This document shows positions 32,590-44,641 of a stretch of DNA of 64,000 nucleotides, one piece after another. Source of the stretch: Mangifera indica. Its lineage: Eukaryota > Streptophyta > Magnoliopsida > Sapindales > Anacardiaceae. A model generated the notes under the pieces. The model was not told the DNA's origin. It did no database searches and saw nothing but the letters and a program-made list of their open reading frames with translations. A program made the translations under genes and the position numbers. The stretch is from NCBI RefSeq assembly GCF_011075055.1, contig NW_025401096.1:496001-560000 (forward strand). The letters run 5' to 3'. Within the stretch, counting starts at the first letter, position 1. Each line of letters begins with the position of its first letter.

Positions 32590-32968
32590 TGAAAGATTGG
32601 GTGAAGAGAATATATGCAAAGCAAACATATATGTGAAGAGAGAAAAAATCGAAGGATGCATTTGTAAAAGAGAGAAGAGATAAGGATTTTACCTACACCT
32701 TTGTGTCCTATATGGATATAGGATGATAGAATGAGTCTCCCACTTATAAGACCTCCAAAGAAAGTCCACCACTAAACCAAAATACACCCTTGTTGTGAGG
32801 TAGAGAGAAGGGAAAGAGTTTTGCAATTATGTAAGAGAAATTTCAATTTAAAATGTACTAACTCTCTTTGAATGAACTAACTTCATTCTTTTATAATGGT
32901 GGGTAGTTGTAGTTTTCTAAAATTCTACTTTTGGCCTACCAAAATGTTGATTTAAATATTTGTCATGC

Positions 32969-33044
<76 letters not shown>

Positions 33045-34223
33045 ATATATATCTAATATATTTTAGCCACATTAATTTCATCTCACTAACACCTTAACTT
33101 TTAAGACGGTTATTTTTGCATCTATGTAACATTTTATATGATTCTTATTATCTTTCAGAAGGTGCTAGCCAACCTTGAATAATTGATTCTTTCTCTCGTA
33201 AGTTGGTTTATTGGTGTGACCCTTTAGGTTCACTATAGCATAGCTGTGAGTTCTTTTTCAAACAATCCGAAAGTATATCTAAAAACTCAATGATTATGGT
33301 AAACATCTAGTAATGTGTCATAGTCTCCAAAACCACGATGAAGAAATACTCCATTTAACCTAAAATATCCAATCATACGTTTCATGTAGGTAATACCTTT
33401 ACGTTGTCTAATCCAGAGTAATTTTGAACTCATGGATTATCAAAATCCTAATTTCGATTCTTTACGAATCATGGATTTAAATATTCAGAACATATCATAA
33501 CGAACATCCTTCTCATGACTTATATTATACTCTGGCTAAAGATTCAATTTCTAATATATATCGATGTTCATTTTAGAATTTAGATCTAAGTCAAATCAAT
33601 GGATATTCAGAACTCAATATTTTTCGAGTCAATGGATCCCATCTTGACCATCATTCTTCTCCACATACAAATAACACATGACTAGTATGGTTTGTTTTAT
33701 GAGATGTGGTTAACCTGATATATATACACTATATGAATCATACATATTCGTATCGCATCCGACTATAATGTCTCAGGTCAAAGGATTACTTTATACACTA
33801 GTACTATTTTACGATAGGTCATTGACTATGATTTAATGACTATGTGACTTATCATTATTGGTAATATTCGAAAAAAGGTTCTCTAACTGTTAATCCATAC
33901 TAATACCCTAATGACATGACCATCATCGTCACCTGCACTAATGTTATCTCATGACATTCAACAAAGATATTCAATATGTCTACTATGTGATATAATTGTC
34001 CAAGTTATATCACATTTGTAGGGAACAATTCAATGATTCAATTTATATTAAATAAGTCATCCAAATAATTCATACACATTATATTATCACAAAATAAAGG
34101 AAATAGCTTGTGCATATGAACAAAAGAACTACTTCTTTATTAATAATTTTTTAAAAAAATTATATACAAGATGAAATACTCTGAAACCGACAACACGAAT
34201 GGTTTATAGGGTATACACTAATG
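32590..34223 (-). repeat. 3' LTR of copia 3
   Basis: It starts (+) TGAAAGATTGGGTG and ends TACACTAATG next to the polypurine tract. The partner at 40982-42544 is visibly similar from end to end. Here the terminal CA appears as TG. It contains a compound (GT)n/(AT)n microsatellite at about 32969-33050, which accounts for most of its extra length over the other LTR. Confidence 0.9.
32969..33050. repeat. Compound (AT)n(GT)n(AT)n microsatellite
   Basis: AT, GT, AT and GTAT repeats lie inside the copia 3 left LTR. The matching position in the right LTR (41361-41397) has only AT repeats. Confidence 0.95.
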
Positions 34224-34236
34224 AAACTCCCACTTG
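34224..34236 (-). other. Polypurine tract of copia 3
   Basis: On the minus strand it reads CAAGTGGGAGTTT, directly preceding the 3' LTR. This is the usual plus-strand primer type in plant copia elements (compare the tract at 48643 in copia 2). Confidence 0.75.
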
Positions 34237-34239
34237 TAC

Positions 34240-35800
34240 TAGAGCCATTCACTGTTGTATCGCATACTTATCTTCTTAAGATGATAGTCCAGCTGCTTCA
34301 GTGTTATTGCCTTAGTTAGTGGGTTAGCAATGTCTCCTATTGATGGTGTTTTCTGAATTATAATCTTTCTAGTTCCAACGAATTCTCTTAAAAGGTGATA
34401 TTTTTGCTAAATATATTTGGACTTCTGATGTGTCTTTAGTTCCTTTGCTTGTGCAATAGCACCGATATTATCACAGAACATGGTTATCGGATAAGCCATG
34501 TTTGGAACCACACCAAGTTCAAATATGAACTTGCATATTTATACAACCTCTTTTTAGCTTCTAAAGCAGCAATATATTTAGCTTCTGTAGTGAAGTCAAC
34601 TATGGTTGATTGTTTGGAACTCTTCCAATTAACTATACCCCCATTACAAATAAAAATGAACCTTGATAACGTCTGACTGGAAATAAGAGTCTTAGTATCC
34701 CTGAATATTTAACTCTGAGCACCTATTACTTAGAACAAGATCCTTAGTCCGTTTTAAGTACTTAAGGATTGATTTCACAATTGACCAATATTTCTCCCCT
34801 ATATTGGTTTGATGTCTGCTCATACCACTTACAACAAATGTTATATTAGGCCTTGGACATAGCATTGCATACATAAATCCACCTACATCCAAAGCATAAG
34901 GCACATTACGCATCCATTGTCGCTCTACATTAGTCTTTGGACTCATATCTTTAGAAAGATGAAGACCGTAAGTGAAGAGCAAAAGTCTTCTTTTCGAGTT
35001 TTCTATGTTAAACCTTTTTAACAACCTTTCTATTTACATTTTTTGGGATAATCCAATTATCATTTTTGTTCTATCTCTATAGATACGAATTCCAAGGACA
35101 TATGTAATATTTCCAAAATCTTTTATTGAGAAGGTTTTAGATAACCAGATCTTGACCTCATTTATCATGCCAATGTCATTACCTATTGGTAGTATGTCAT
35201 TTACATACAATATGAGAAATGTAACAACATGATCCTTAACCTATTTATAAACACATGGTTTATTTAGATTCTTTTTGAAACCAAACAATTTGATTGTTTC
35301 ATCAAATCGAATATTCTAGTTCCTGGAAGCTTGTTTCAATCCATAAATGGATCGATGCAACTTGCATACTTTATGTCTTTTGGAAGTAGATACAAAACCT
35401 ATATAGGTTGTTTTATATATATGTTTTCTTTAATGAATCTATTGAGGAACACAATCTTGGCATCATTTACCAAATTTCATAATCATGGTATACTGTGATA
35501 GCTAGCATTATTTAGATGGATTTAATCATACCCACGAGCGAAAAAGTTTCCTCATAATCTAACCCCTGTTTTTTAGTATAAGCCTTTGCTATTAGTCATG
35601 CCTTATAGGTCTCCACCTATCCATCCTTGCCAATCTTTCTCTTGAAGACCCATTTACAACTAATAGGAATAATTCCTTCTAGTGGATCAACAAGTGTCCA
35701 GACTTGATTAGCATGCATGGATTCTTTTTCAGAATCCATTGTTTTTAACCATCTACCCTAATCAATATCCAATATTGCTTCCTCATAGCTTTTAGGATCA
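34240..35800 (-). pseudogene. copia 3 reverse transcriptase and RNase H (broken)
   Basis: On the minus strand the RT begins with an ANQVWTLVDP-like block (about 35710) and a CKWVFKRK segment (about 35660), then LDYEETFSLV (about 35560). The catalytic box at 35207-35196 reads YVND instead of YVDD. Downstream, KDMSPKTNVE and MRNVPYALDVGGFMYAMLC with RPNITFVVSGMSRHQ (34950-34820) are the RT-RNase H connection. RNase H traces continue to about 34250. Stops are frequent. Confidence 0.8.
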
Positions 35801-35989
35801 TCATTATGATTTATTTCTCCTACTAAATAAGATTCAAAATCTTGTTCATGAAGAAATTCATATCTTTCTAGAGGTTAGGATACTCTAGAAGATTTTCAAA
35901 CTGGAATTGATACATAAAATGTAAAGACCTATTAAGAGGATTTTTCTGGCTCAGCCTGTTTGATCTAAAGCTCTTCAAAATTTTCTTTG

Positions 35990-37215
35990 AGCTCTATTAT
36001 TCTTCCCATACCTTCTTCTTACTAGAACTCCTTCTCTAAGAAGTGCACATTTCTAATAATCAAAATTTTTTTATTAGTTGGAAAGTAAAAGTAATATCTG
36101 AAACAATCTTTATGATATCCTATGAACCGAGCCTTTTCAAACTTAACATCTAGCTTATCAATTTTAATTAATTTAACATAAGTTGGACATCTCTAAATTT
36201 TAAGATAATTAACACTGGGAGGCTTACCATACCACATCTCATATGGTATTTTCTGAACTGATTTGGATGGTCCTCTATTTAGAATATGCATAGCAGTAAG
36301 CAATGTATATCCCCGTAATGATATTGGTAGATTTGTAAAACTTACCATGGATCGTACCATATCTAATAAGGTACAATTCCTCATTTCTGATACACTATTG
36401 TGTTGTGGTGTATATGGAGGAGTCATCTAAGATATGATTCCATTTTCCTTCAGGTAGTCTCGAAATTTCATACTCAAATATTCATTTCCATGATCTGATC
36501 GTAAGACTTTGATATTCCTTTTTTATTGTTTCTATACTTCATTATTGAATTCCCTAAACTTTGCGAAGGATTCAAATTTGTATTTCATTAAATACACATA
36601 TCCATACCTTAAATAATTGTCGGTAAAAGTGATAAAGTATTGAAAACCACGTCTCACCATTTCACCAAATGGCCTGCATACATCAGAATGTATTACTTCC
36701 AATAATTATTAGGATATTTCCCTTTTATTTTTAAAGGATAATTTGGTCAGTTTTCCTTGAAGACAGGATTCATAAGTTGGATAGGGTTTAGAACTCAATG
36801 AATTCAAAATTCCACTTGTTTCTAATCTCATTATTCTATTGTCTTCTATGTGACCAAAACGATAATGCCAAAGTAACCTTGGATTAATTTCTTCTCAAGA
36901 TCTTTTATTTGTGACAAAATTTATAATATTTAGATCAATTAGTTCCAAAACATACAAATCATTTGTATTTTTTACTTTGCCAACTAGAGAACATTCATTA
37001 CCATTGAATTGCATGTTGTAACCATTTTTACGTAAGACAAATACAAAAATTACATTTCTAGTAACTTTAGCAAAATACAGAACTCTGTATAATCTTAAAA
37101 GATCTCCTAAAAGAAGCTTTAGAGAACGATCCCCTATAGCTTTAGCTATAACTTTTACTCCATTAGCCATCTTCAAAATGATTTCATTTTTGGACAGTGC
37201 AAAACTATTCTGCAA
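35990..37215 (-). pseudogene. copia 3 integrase with GAG-pre-integrase domain (broken)
   Basis: From 37215 down, a protease-to-integrase linker is followed by a LLWHYRFGHIEDNR segment (about 36880; zinc-binding His). Further on come a CLQGKLTK segment (about 36760), a HSDVCRPFGEM catalytic start (about 36680), FITFTDNYLRYGYVYLM, and SDHGNEYLS (about 36495) with the second catalytic region. A further open stretch at 36426-36193 includes TPQHNSVSEMRN (the glutamate-bearing motif) and PYEMWYGKPPS. The frame is broken at several points. Confidence 0.85.
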
Positions 37216-37229
37216 GTCCTATAATGACA

Positions 37230-38142
37230 CATATATGTAAGATGTAGATACTGAATCTAATATCCAGATTTGATCATTTGAATTAATATTTAACTCAAAT
37301 TCTATCACAAATAAAGGAAATATACCTGTTTTCTTTTCCTTCAAACTCTGAAGTTATAGAGGACAATTCCTCTTTCAGTGTCCATCCTTGTTGTAGTGAA
37401 AGTACTGCCCCTTTGCCTTAACCTTGTTTATATTAGGTTGGTTTTTCTTAAAGTTCTTTTTCTTTGGTCCAACTTTTGGGCCTTTCTGAGGTTGTTTGTG
37501 TTTCTTCTTTGCTCCACTTGTGGAGGCAATGTTAACTTTCCCATGCCTTTTCCCTTGCTTATAGAATTCCTAAATCTTATTTAGAAGTTCTAGAAGTGTG
37601 CGTTCAATTCTATTCAGATTGTAGTTTTTTATAAACAGTTTATAACTATTTTGGAGGGATTGGAGAATCAAATTCACCTTGATTTTGTGGGAAATCACAA
37701 CTCCATAGACATTTAGCTACTCCAGAATATTTATCATCCTAATGATATGGTCATCTGGAGGTATTCTCTCCCTTAGTCTCTTTTTGAAAAGTGTCGCACA
37801 CAGATCGTACTCAACCACTCGTGAGTTCTCATTATACAACTCTTGTAAGGCTATGAGTATACCGTATGCACTCAACATGTTTTCATGCTTAGTTTGGAGC
37901 TTTCTGTTCATTGAAGCTAGCATGTATCTTTGGGCTCTCAGACTATGATCTTGCCAAGCTTTGAAAACTTCCTTTTCATCATCTGTGGCATTCAAAGCCA
38001 AGTGAAGTGGAATGGGTGCTTCCAATACATACGCAACCTTTTCAAAGGTGAGAACAATTCTTAATTTTTTTAGTCAGTCTTTAAAATTTAGTTTGATCAA
38101 TATATTGTTATCTAGAATTCGTAGTAAGACATTATTGGCCAT
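37230..38142 (-). pseudogene. copia 3 gag and start of protease (broken)
   Basis: An ATG at 38142 opens the copia gag. 38025-37717 is open and reads like the central gag helices (LALNATDDEKEVFKAW, RYMLASMN, LFKKRLRE). A lysine-rich segment (KKKHKQPQKGPKVGPKKK) leads to the zinc knuckle at about 37412-37370, where both leading cysteines read tyrosine and the following tryptophan is a stop. A WILDSVSTSYIC segment at about 37270 is the protease active site with glycine changed to valine. The protein cannot be made. Confidence 0.82.
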
Positions 38143-38584
38143 TTCTTTTTACCTTATTTTAATCATTTAGAAAATACTATAAAGAAAATTAAATTTTTAT
38201 TAGACTCTTGTCTATATATGAATTTAAACCTTTTTATTGTATAATCTCATTAGCTCCCACTATTTTATTCGAATCTCACGCTTCCTTAAATAGGATCCAA
38301 AAATTTTGTTAGATTAAATTTCTTAGTAGGGAATCGAATTTTTATTAAACATAATTAACCTTACATAATAAAAATCTTGGTCAATTAAATTTAATAAGTA
38401 GGAAACCTTTTCCATTTATATCCCTATATAAGACTTGATTCATTTAGCATGCCCTTCGCTTTGGATACCTCACATAATAGCATTCTTGGTACCCTTGGCT
38501 AGTTAAATTCGAACCATCATGCTTTTCTAAAATGACATTTTCATCATGTTCTTACATAATAGAATTCTTGGTCATGATAAAAAT

Positions 38585-39712
38585 CAAGGATTTAAAAACT
38601 GGACCGGACGGACCGTGAACCGGTACTATAGACAGCTGCTATTAAATACAGAACCGTTCTAGGATTAAAATCAGGGTGGACCGCGGTCGAACCACCGGTT
38701 CGCATCTGAACCGCGGTCCAACCCGGTCAAGGCAGTCCCCCGGTTCAGAAGCGCGTAGGTTGTTGAGAAATTGTCAAATCGAAGAAGCATGGTGAGTTGT
38801 CACTGAGTAGAGGAAGAAAAGTCGTGTACTTCCAGGGAGGCACAGGAAATGAAGAAGCATGGTGAGTTGTTGAGAAATTGATTTATAAATTAAAAATGGA
38901 TTAGAAAAGAAGGAAGAAAATAAATGGAAGGGGTTGGTTATTGTGGTGAACTTGGTATGCTACGCCTCTTGTTTGCTTCCTTCCTTCATCTATGTTGCGG
39001 AGTTTCCTGCCATGCATTTTCATTTTGGCTCTCCTGTTTTCTGCTTCACACCATTTTCATTATTATTTTTTAAGATTTTTTAATTTTATTGACCAATAAT
39101 TTAGTGCCTTAAAGCCGTTCTTACTCTCAGGTTATACTAGTAATTATAATTTTTCATAAAATCCGATAAAAAACTGACTTCTGAAATGAAGTAAGAAAGA
39201 TTTGGATTGAGGTTATATATTTTTTATTTAATTTATAAATAATGAAATATTTGATTATTTTTTATTATAAGGAGTAATGTTGTGACTAGATTTTGTTATA
39301 GTTTAACAAAAAAATAATAATGGTTATGTTGATTGGTTGATTTTATATTTTATTTAATACATATATTAGATTTCTGATTTGTTTTAGTGTTCAATAATTA
39401 ATAGTCCATGTGTTTATAGAATTGGATTTGTTTTATGAATATGTTTTGTTTTAATGCAAAGTTAATTGTTATTACTTATTATATTTATGTTCAATAATAT
39501 ATATATTTTGTTAATTGTGAAAATTGAAAAGTATGCACAATATAAAATTTATTGTGTAAAGTATATGTAATTACTAATTAAACATAATTTTTTTAGGTTT
39601 TTACATAAAATCGATCCAAACGGTCCAATCGATCGGTCCAAACGGTCCAACCGGTCTGACCGAAACCAGTACTTAAAACGGTTTTTATCCCGATCCGATT
39701 TTAAAAACCTTG
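38585..39712. mobile_element. Non-autonomous hAT-like element with perfect 8-bp target duplication
   Basis: Ends are CAAGGATTTAAAAACTGG (left) and the complement of CAAGGTTTTTAAAATCGG (right). They are flanked by identical ATAAAAAT 8-mers at 38577-38584 and 39713-39720. Subterminal regions are dense in CCGGT/ACCGG and GGTCCAAC words. The middle is AT-rich and non-coding, and no transposase is seen. It inserted into the leader of copia 3 and is therefore younger than that element. Confidence 0.88.
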
Positions 39713-40469
39713 ATAAAAATAATCACTCAAGAACAAGATAACTTTAATTCAATGACATAAATCCTACATCCTTCACATAATAGAAATCTTGAGATATTAA
39801 AATTTATGCTATAGAATTTAATTATCCCATGATGCAAGACATAGATTTAATAATTTTAATTAGAGAGATTTAGGTTTAACTTAATTTTAATTAAGCATGA
39901 CATACATACATCTTATATATGCATAATTTAAAACATGTGCGATGATCATGGGATTTTCGAAATTACAACCTAATGACAAACTATTCACCTAGGTCTATAT
40001 CTTCAATCGCATCGCTATTAGGATCGTCTTCGGGTGCTCATCTAATCGCTTCGATTACATTTGAAACTAAAACACACAGCCGATAAATAAAATTAAATAA
40101 ATGGGATAGGGTTATTTAATATAAACCCCTTTAATTAAAAGAATATTACAACCCAATTATTTAAACTTTGAAAAATGGCAAATTACACCCATGATCATCC
40201 CATAATCATTCATTCATCCAACATTCACATTAACATTTAATATAAATTATGAACTCATTCATAATCTATTAAATATTAGTTCATATTATATGATCTAATC
40301 AAAATTATAATTAACAATATACAATGATTCAATCATTTAAACATAAATGACATGATGTATATTGTTCAAATATTCATAATATTTATTTTAGGTAACATTT
40401 ACCTAACACTACACCATAACAACTTTCACACTCAATCAACAGTAAGTGTTAGTTGACCTTGCGTACCTT

Positions 40470-40770
40470 TATCAACTTATACACTTAATCATATTAATGT
40501 AAGTTGATACTCGTACACAATGTTTCATTCAACTAATGCACATAATCTCATTAATGTAAGCTGATTCTTGTACACGATTTTTTTCATTCAACCAATGCAC
40601 CTAATCTTATTAATGCAAGTTGATTCTTGTACTAAACCTTTCATTCAATTAATACATCTAATCTCTTTAATGCAAGTTGATTCTTGTACACAATTTTTTT
40701 CATTCAACTAATGCACCTAATCTTATTAATGCAAGTTGATTCTTGTACACAACCTTTTATTCAACTAATG
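40470..40770. repeat. ~58-bp tandem array, five copies, in the copia 3 leader
   Basis: AAGTTGAT or AAGCTGAT recurs at 40501, 40558, 40617, 40674 and 40733 (spacings 57, 59, 57, 59). Each unit carries TTAATGCAAGTTGATTCTTG-like sequence and a CATTCAACTAATGCACCTAA-like half. The alternation of 57 and 59 suggests a higher-order dimer. Confidence 0.9.
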
Positions 40771-40967
40771 TGAACAAAATCATGCACATCATCTCATGGC
40801 TCATATACAGCCATTACCATTCAAAACAACATGCAAGTACTTTCACCATGCATCATATCCCTTTAGATTATATGTAATTATATACATTAATCACATACAT
40901 CATCATTTTCACCCAAATGTCTTAATCAACATTAAAACATTATTTAACATGCAAGGTGTTGAACCAA

Positions 40968-40979
40968 GCTCTGATACCA
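40968..40979 (-). other. Primer-binding site of copia 3
   Basis: The minus strand reads TGGTATCAGAGC, the initiator Met-tRNA complement, two bases inside the LTR edge at 40982. Confidence 0.9.
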
Positions 40980-40981
40980 TT

Positions 40982-41357
40982 TGAAAGATTGGGTGAAAAG
41001 AATAGATGCAAAACAAACATACATGTCAAGAGAGAAAGAATCAAAGCATGCATTTGCAAAAGAGAGAAAAGATAAGAATTTTACCTACTCCTTTGCCTCC
41101 TATATGGATATAGGATGATGGAATGAGTCTCCCACTTGCAGAACCTCCAAAGAAAGTCTGCCACCAAGCCAAAATACACCCTTGTTGTGAGGTAGAGAGA
41201 GGGGAGAGAGTTTTACAATTATGTGAGAGAAATTTTAGTTTTAAATGGACAAACTCTCTTTGAATGAACTAATTTCATTCTTTTATAATGGTGGTTAGTT
41301 GTAGTTTTCTAAAATTCTACTTTTGGCCCACCAAAATGTTGATTTAAAGATTTGCTA

Positions 41358-41401
<44 letters not shown>

Positions 41402-42544
41402 CCACATTATTTTCATCTCACTAACACCTTACCTTTTAAGATGTTATTTTTGCACCCATATAACATTTTATATGATTCTTATTATCCTTCAGAAGGTGCT
41501 AGCCAACCTTGGATAATTAATTCTTTCTCTCGTAAGCTTTGTTTATTGGTGTGACCTTTTAGGTTCACCGTGATATAGCGATGAGTTCTTTTTCAGACAA
41601 TCCAGAAGTATATATGAAAACTCAATGACTGTGGTAAACATCTAACAATATGTCATAGCCCCTAAACCATGATGAAGAAATACTCTATTGAACCTAAAAA
41701 ATCCAATCGTATGTTCCATGTAGGTAATATCCTTCCATTGTCCAATCTAGATTGATTTTGAACTCATAGATTATCAAAGCCTTAATTTTGATTCTTTATG
41801 AATTGTCGATTTAAATATTCAGAACATGTCATAACGAACATCCTTCTATGACTTACATTATATTCTAACCAGAGATTCGATTTCTAATATTTATCGATGT
41901 TTATTTCAGAACCCTAATACGGATCGAATCAGTTGATATTTAGAACTCAATACTTTCTGAGTCAACGGATCTCATCTTGACCATCATTTTTCTTCATATA
42001 CAAATAACACATGACTAGTATAGTTTTTTTTATAAGATGTGGTTAACTCTATATATATACACCATATGGATCATACATATCCTTATTAGATCTAACTATG
42101 ACATCTCAGGTCAAAAGATTACTTCATACACTAGTACGATCTTACGATAAGTCATTGAAAATGATTTAATGACCATGTGGCTTATCGTTAAACGGTTCTC
42201 TAACTGTTAATTCATATTAATACCCTAATAACATGACCATCATCATTACCCACACGAATGTTATCTCATGACATTCAACGAAGATATTTAGTATATCTAC
42301 TATGTGATATAATTGTCCAAGTTATATCACGTCTGTAGGGAACAATTCAATGATTCAGTTTGTATTAAGTGAGTCATCCGGACAGTTCATACATATACTT
42401 TATATTATCACAAAATAAAGGAAACAACTTATGCACATGAACAAAAGAACTACTTCTTTATTAATAAATTGTTTAAAAAATTATATACAAGATGAAATAC
42501 CCTAAAACCAATAACATGAATGGATTTTAGGGCATACACTAACA
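40982..42544 (-). repeat. 5' LTR of copia 3
   Basis: Partner of 32590-34223. On plus it starts TGAAAGATTGGGTGAAAAG and ends TACACTAACA. The PBS next to it identifies it as the 5' LTR. It has an (AT)n run at 41361-41397. The two LTRs carry many point differences and small indels, so the insertion is not recent. Confidence 0.9.
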
Positions 42545-42549
42545 GGATT

Positions 42550-43129
42550 AATAAGATAATAATAAGAAATTTAAAATGCTCGAAGATGAGTGGAAACACA
42601 AAGCCTAGGACTGATCCGATACAGTTTGCTAGTTGTTATAGGTTTATTAATTAAGGCTTAACAAACAAACTTTCTAAGTTTCCAAAAATTGAATATGTCT
42701 AGGGTTTAGGGTGTTAGAAATGGATTTTTTCCCAGGTTCTACCTATTGTATCCTAGAATCTTGCTTGCCTTTATCCTTATATTGCTATGTCCAGAGTTGT
42801 TGTTACTTTATTTTGCAAAATAATCTGCTCGATTATTGAGCTGCCCTACTACTTAGATTTGTGGTTGCTACAGATCTACCCAATTTGGAATCATGCTTCT
42901 TATCAAGGCCAGAAAGTCATGTTATCCTATGGATCCATGCTCTCTGTTTTTCTTTGTTGGAGCAAATTATATGATATTATAGAAAAGTCATGCTATCTAT
43001 GGATTGTTATTTTTGTATTTGAACTTCACTAATACTAATATTAATTGATAAATTTATGTTTGACACAACATTTACCCACAGGCAGGTTAGACTTTACCAA
43101 TATTTTAGATTTATTTTTATATTTTGCTA
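42550..43129. other. Intergenic or decayed copia sequence
   Basis: No gene is named. An open frame at 42787-43032 (+) is rich in hydrophobic residues and cysteine but matches no family I recognise. It could be part of the copia 5 integrase, whose recognisable linker starts just downstream. Confidence 0.35.
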
Positions 43130-44150
43130 TATGAGATTTACATGTGTTTTGGTTCCCAATCATTCCCTTAGAATTTTTGAAGTTATAAATGCTAAATATT
43201 TTGAGGATTTTGAGCATAGTGGGACCGATTTTCCTTGAAAAATAGAATTTGAGGAAGTAAAAAACAAAACTATGAGTCCCATATTAAATCTTGAATTGCA
43301 ATTGTCTTTCAAAGACAAACCAATTCAAGAATAAATATTCCATAAGGGAAAAATTCAAAATAAACAAGAAATGCAAAAAGTAGTGGGAATTGTTAGCAGA
43401 TCTCAAAGTGAACATTGGAAAACTATTAAAAAAAGAAAGGAGTGATGACATATTTGCAAGGGACCAAGGAAACATGCTTACTTATAGGTATACTAACCAT
43501 TTGGAATTGGTTGGGTATATAGATTCATATTTTGGTGGGTGTATGGACACAAAAAAGTCCACTTTAGGTTATATTTTTCTTCTTATTGAAGGAGTTATAT
43601 CCTAAAGAAGTGTCAAACAAATAGTTGTTGTTTCATCCACTACGGAAGCATAGTTCATTGCATGCTATGAAACTATGTCACAGGTATTGTGGTTGAGAAA
43701 TTTTGTTTTTGGACTGATTAAAAGTTATCAATTCAATAGATAAACCTTTAAAGATTTATTATGACAACTCAACAACAGTCATTTTATCAAAAAATGATAA
43801 AAGTAAAAGTGGCAGCAAACATATTGACATAAAATATCTTGTTGTTACATATTAAGAAACACAAAGTGGATATCCAACATGTTAGTATATAACTAATGAT
43901 TGTTGGCTTAACAGTTCAAAGATTATGCGGATCGTATATATTGTTTCTTATTCAGATGTTTTGGTTAAGGATTTTTGCAAAAACAAAATTAAAATAAAGG
44001 AAATATTATTTTGTGCACAAAAGAAATTGTGTATGTCTGTAGGATTTCGAATAGACCATTGGAGAACCATTTCATCATTATTATTAGAGTTTTCATTGAT
44101 GATATTGATAATTTTCAACTATCAATTTGTTCAAGTAGGTGAAGGGGGAG
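43130..44150 (+). pseudogene. 'copia 5' fragment: integrase-RT linker and RNase H
   Basis: 43140-43260 reads an INAKYFEDFEHSGTD-like linker typical of the end of copia integrase. Most of RT is missing. At 43470-43605 the RNase H start is clear (YTNHLELVGYIDSYFGGCMD and KKSTLGYIFLL). It continues in another frame with SVKQIVVVSSTTEA (about 43612), a YETMSQVLWLRNFV-like block and a KDLL-NNS-like segment (about 43750). The fragment ends at a polypurine tract (GTGAAGGGGGAGAA, about 44139-44152). A large internal deletion removed RT. Confidence 0.78.
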
Positions 44151-44153
44151 AAT

Positions 44154-44627
44154 GTTAAACTTAGAGTGGCCTACTTATTGAGCATTATGGTTTACATTAA
44201 TTTTTGTAACTGCTCTTTTGAGAATTAAATATGACCATTAAGTTAATTCCTTATAACTCCCTTTTGAAAGTTAATATGACTATTATTTCTTTGTAACTAC
44301 CTTTTGAAGGTCATTATGTTAAACTATTGTAACTCTTTTTTGAGAGTTAATTATGGTATTTTGGCAACTCTCTTTTGAAGGTTAATGATAGCCATTAAAC
44401 TGATAGTTAATTAAAATTTAATACAGGAGTTTTGTTTTCTTGATGGTAGAAAACATTTGTTGTTTTTGATTAATATATCTACAAACAAAAAATCCGTAAC
44501 CTAATTAGTATAAAAGATCTATGACAATACTATCATTGTACTTTAATTTTGCAATTCACTAATATAGGTTAGAAGACCTCAAAAGAGAGGTGAAAGTTTG
44601 TGTTTTATTGTTTTACTTGAACAACAA
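44154..44627 (+). repeat. 3' LTR of copia 5
   Basis: It begins TGTTAAACTTAGAGTGG right after the polypurine tract. Inside are four imperfect repeats of a TAACT-(C/G)-CTTTTGA-AGTTAAT-ATGA unit about 60 bp apart (about 44208-44390). The right edge is uncertain: ACAACA at 44627 or ATCA at about 44641. No 5' LTR is present. Confidence 0.6.
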
Positions 44628-44641
44628 TGGTTGGAGCATCA

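Larger units (their letters stand above)
38143..40967 (-). other. copia 3 leader region
   Basis: Non-coding sequence lies between PBS and gag. It contains a nested hAT-like element (38585-39712) and a 58-bp tandem array (about 40470-40770). Part of it (about 40190-40420) is found again, inverted, at 59640-59760. Outside the nested element the leader is about 1.7 kb. Confidence 0.7.
32590..42544 (-). mobile_element. Ty1/copia retrotransposon 'copia 3', structurally complete, coding regions broken
   Basis: The element reads right to left: 5' LTR 42544-40982, PBS 40979-40968, long leader, gag from 38142, protease, integrase, RT/RNase H, polypurine tract 34236-34224 and 3' LTR 34223-32590. Flanking 5-mers AGATT (32585-32589) and GGATT (42545-42549) look like a target duplication with one change. 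Long LTRs (1.6 kb) and domain order suggest a Tork/Angela-like lineage, which is inference. A 1.13-kb hAT-like element is inserted in the leader. Another fragment of the same family in opposite orientation is at 58467-59870. Confidence 0.88.

Noticed and set aside
44620..44641. PBS-like sequence (ATGGTTGGAGC) after the copia 5 3' LTR, suggesting tandem LTR elements
   Set aside because: The match to TGGTATCAGAGC needs too many changes, and no internal sequence follows.
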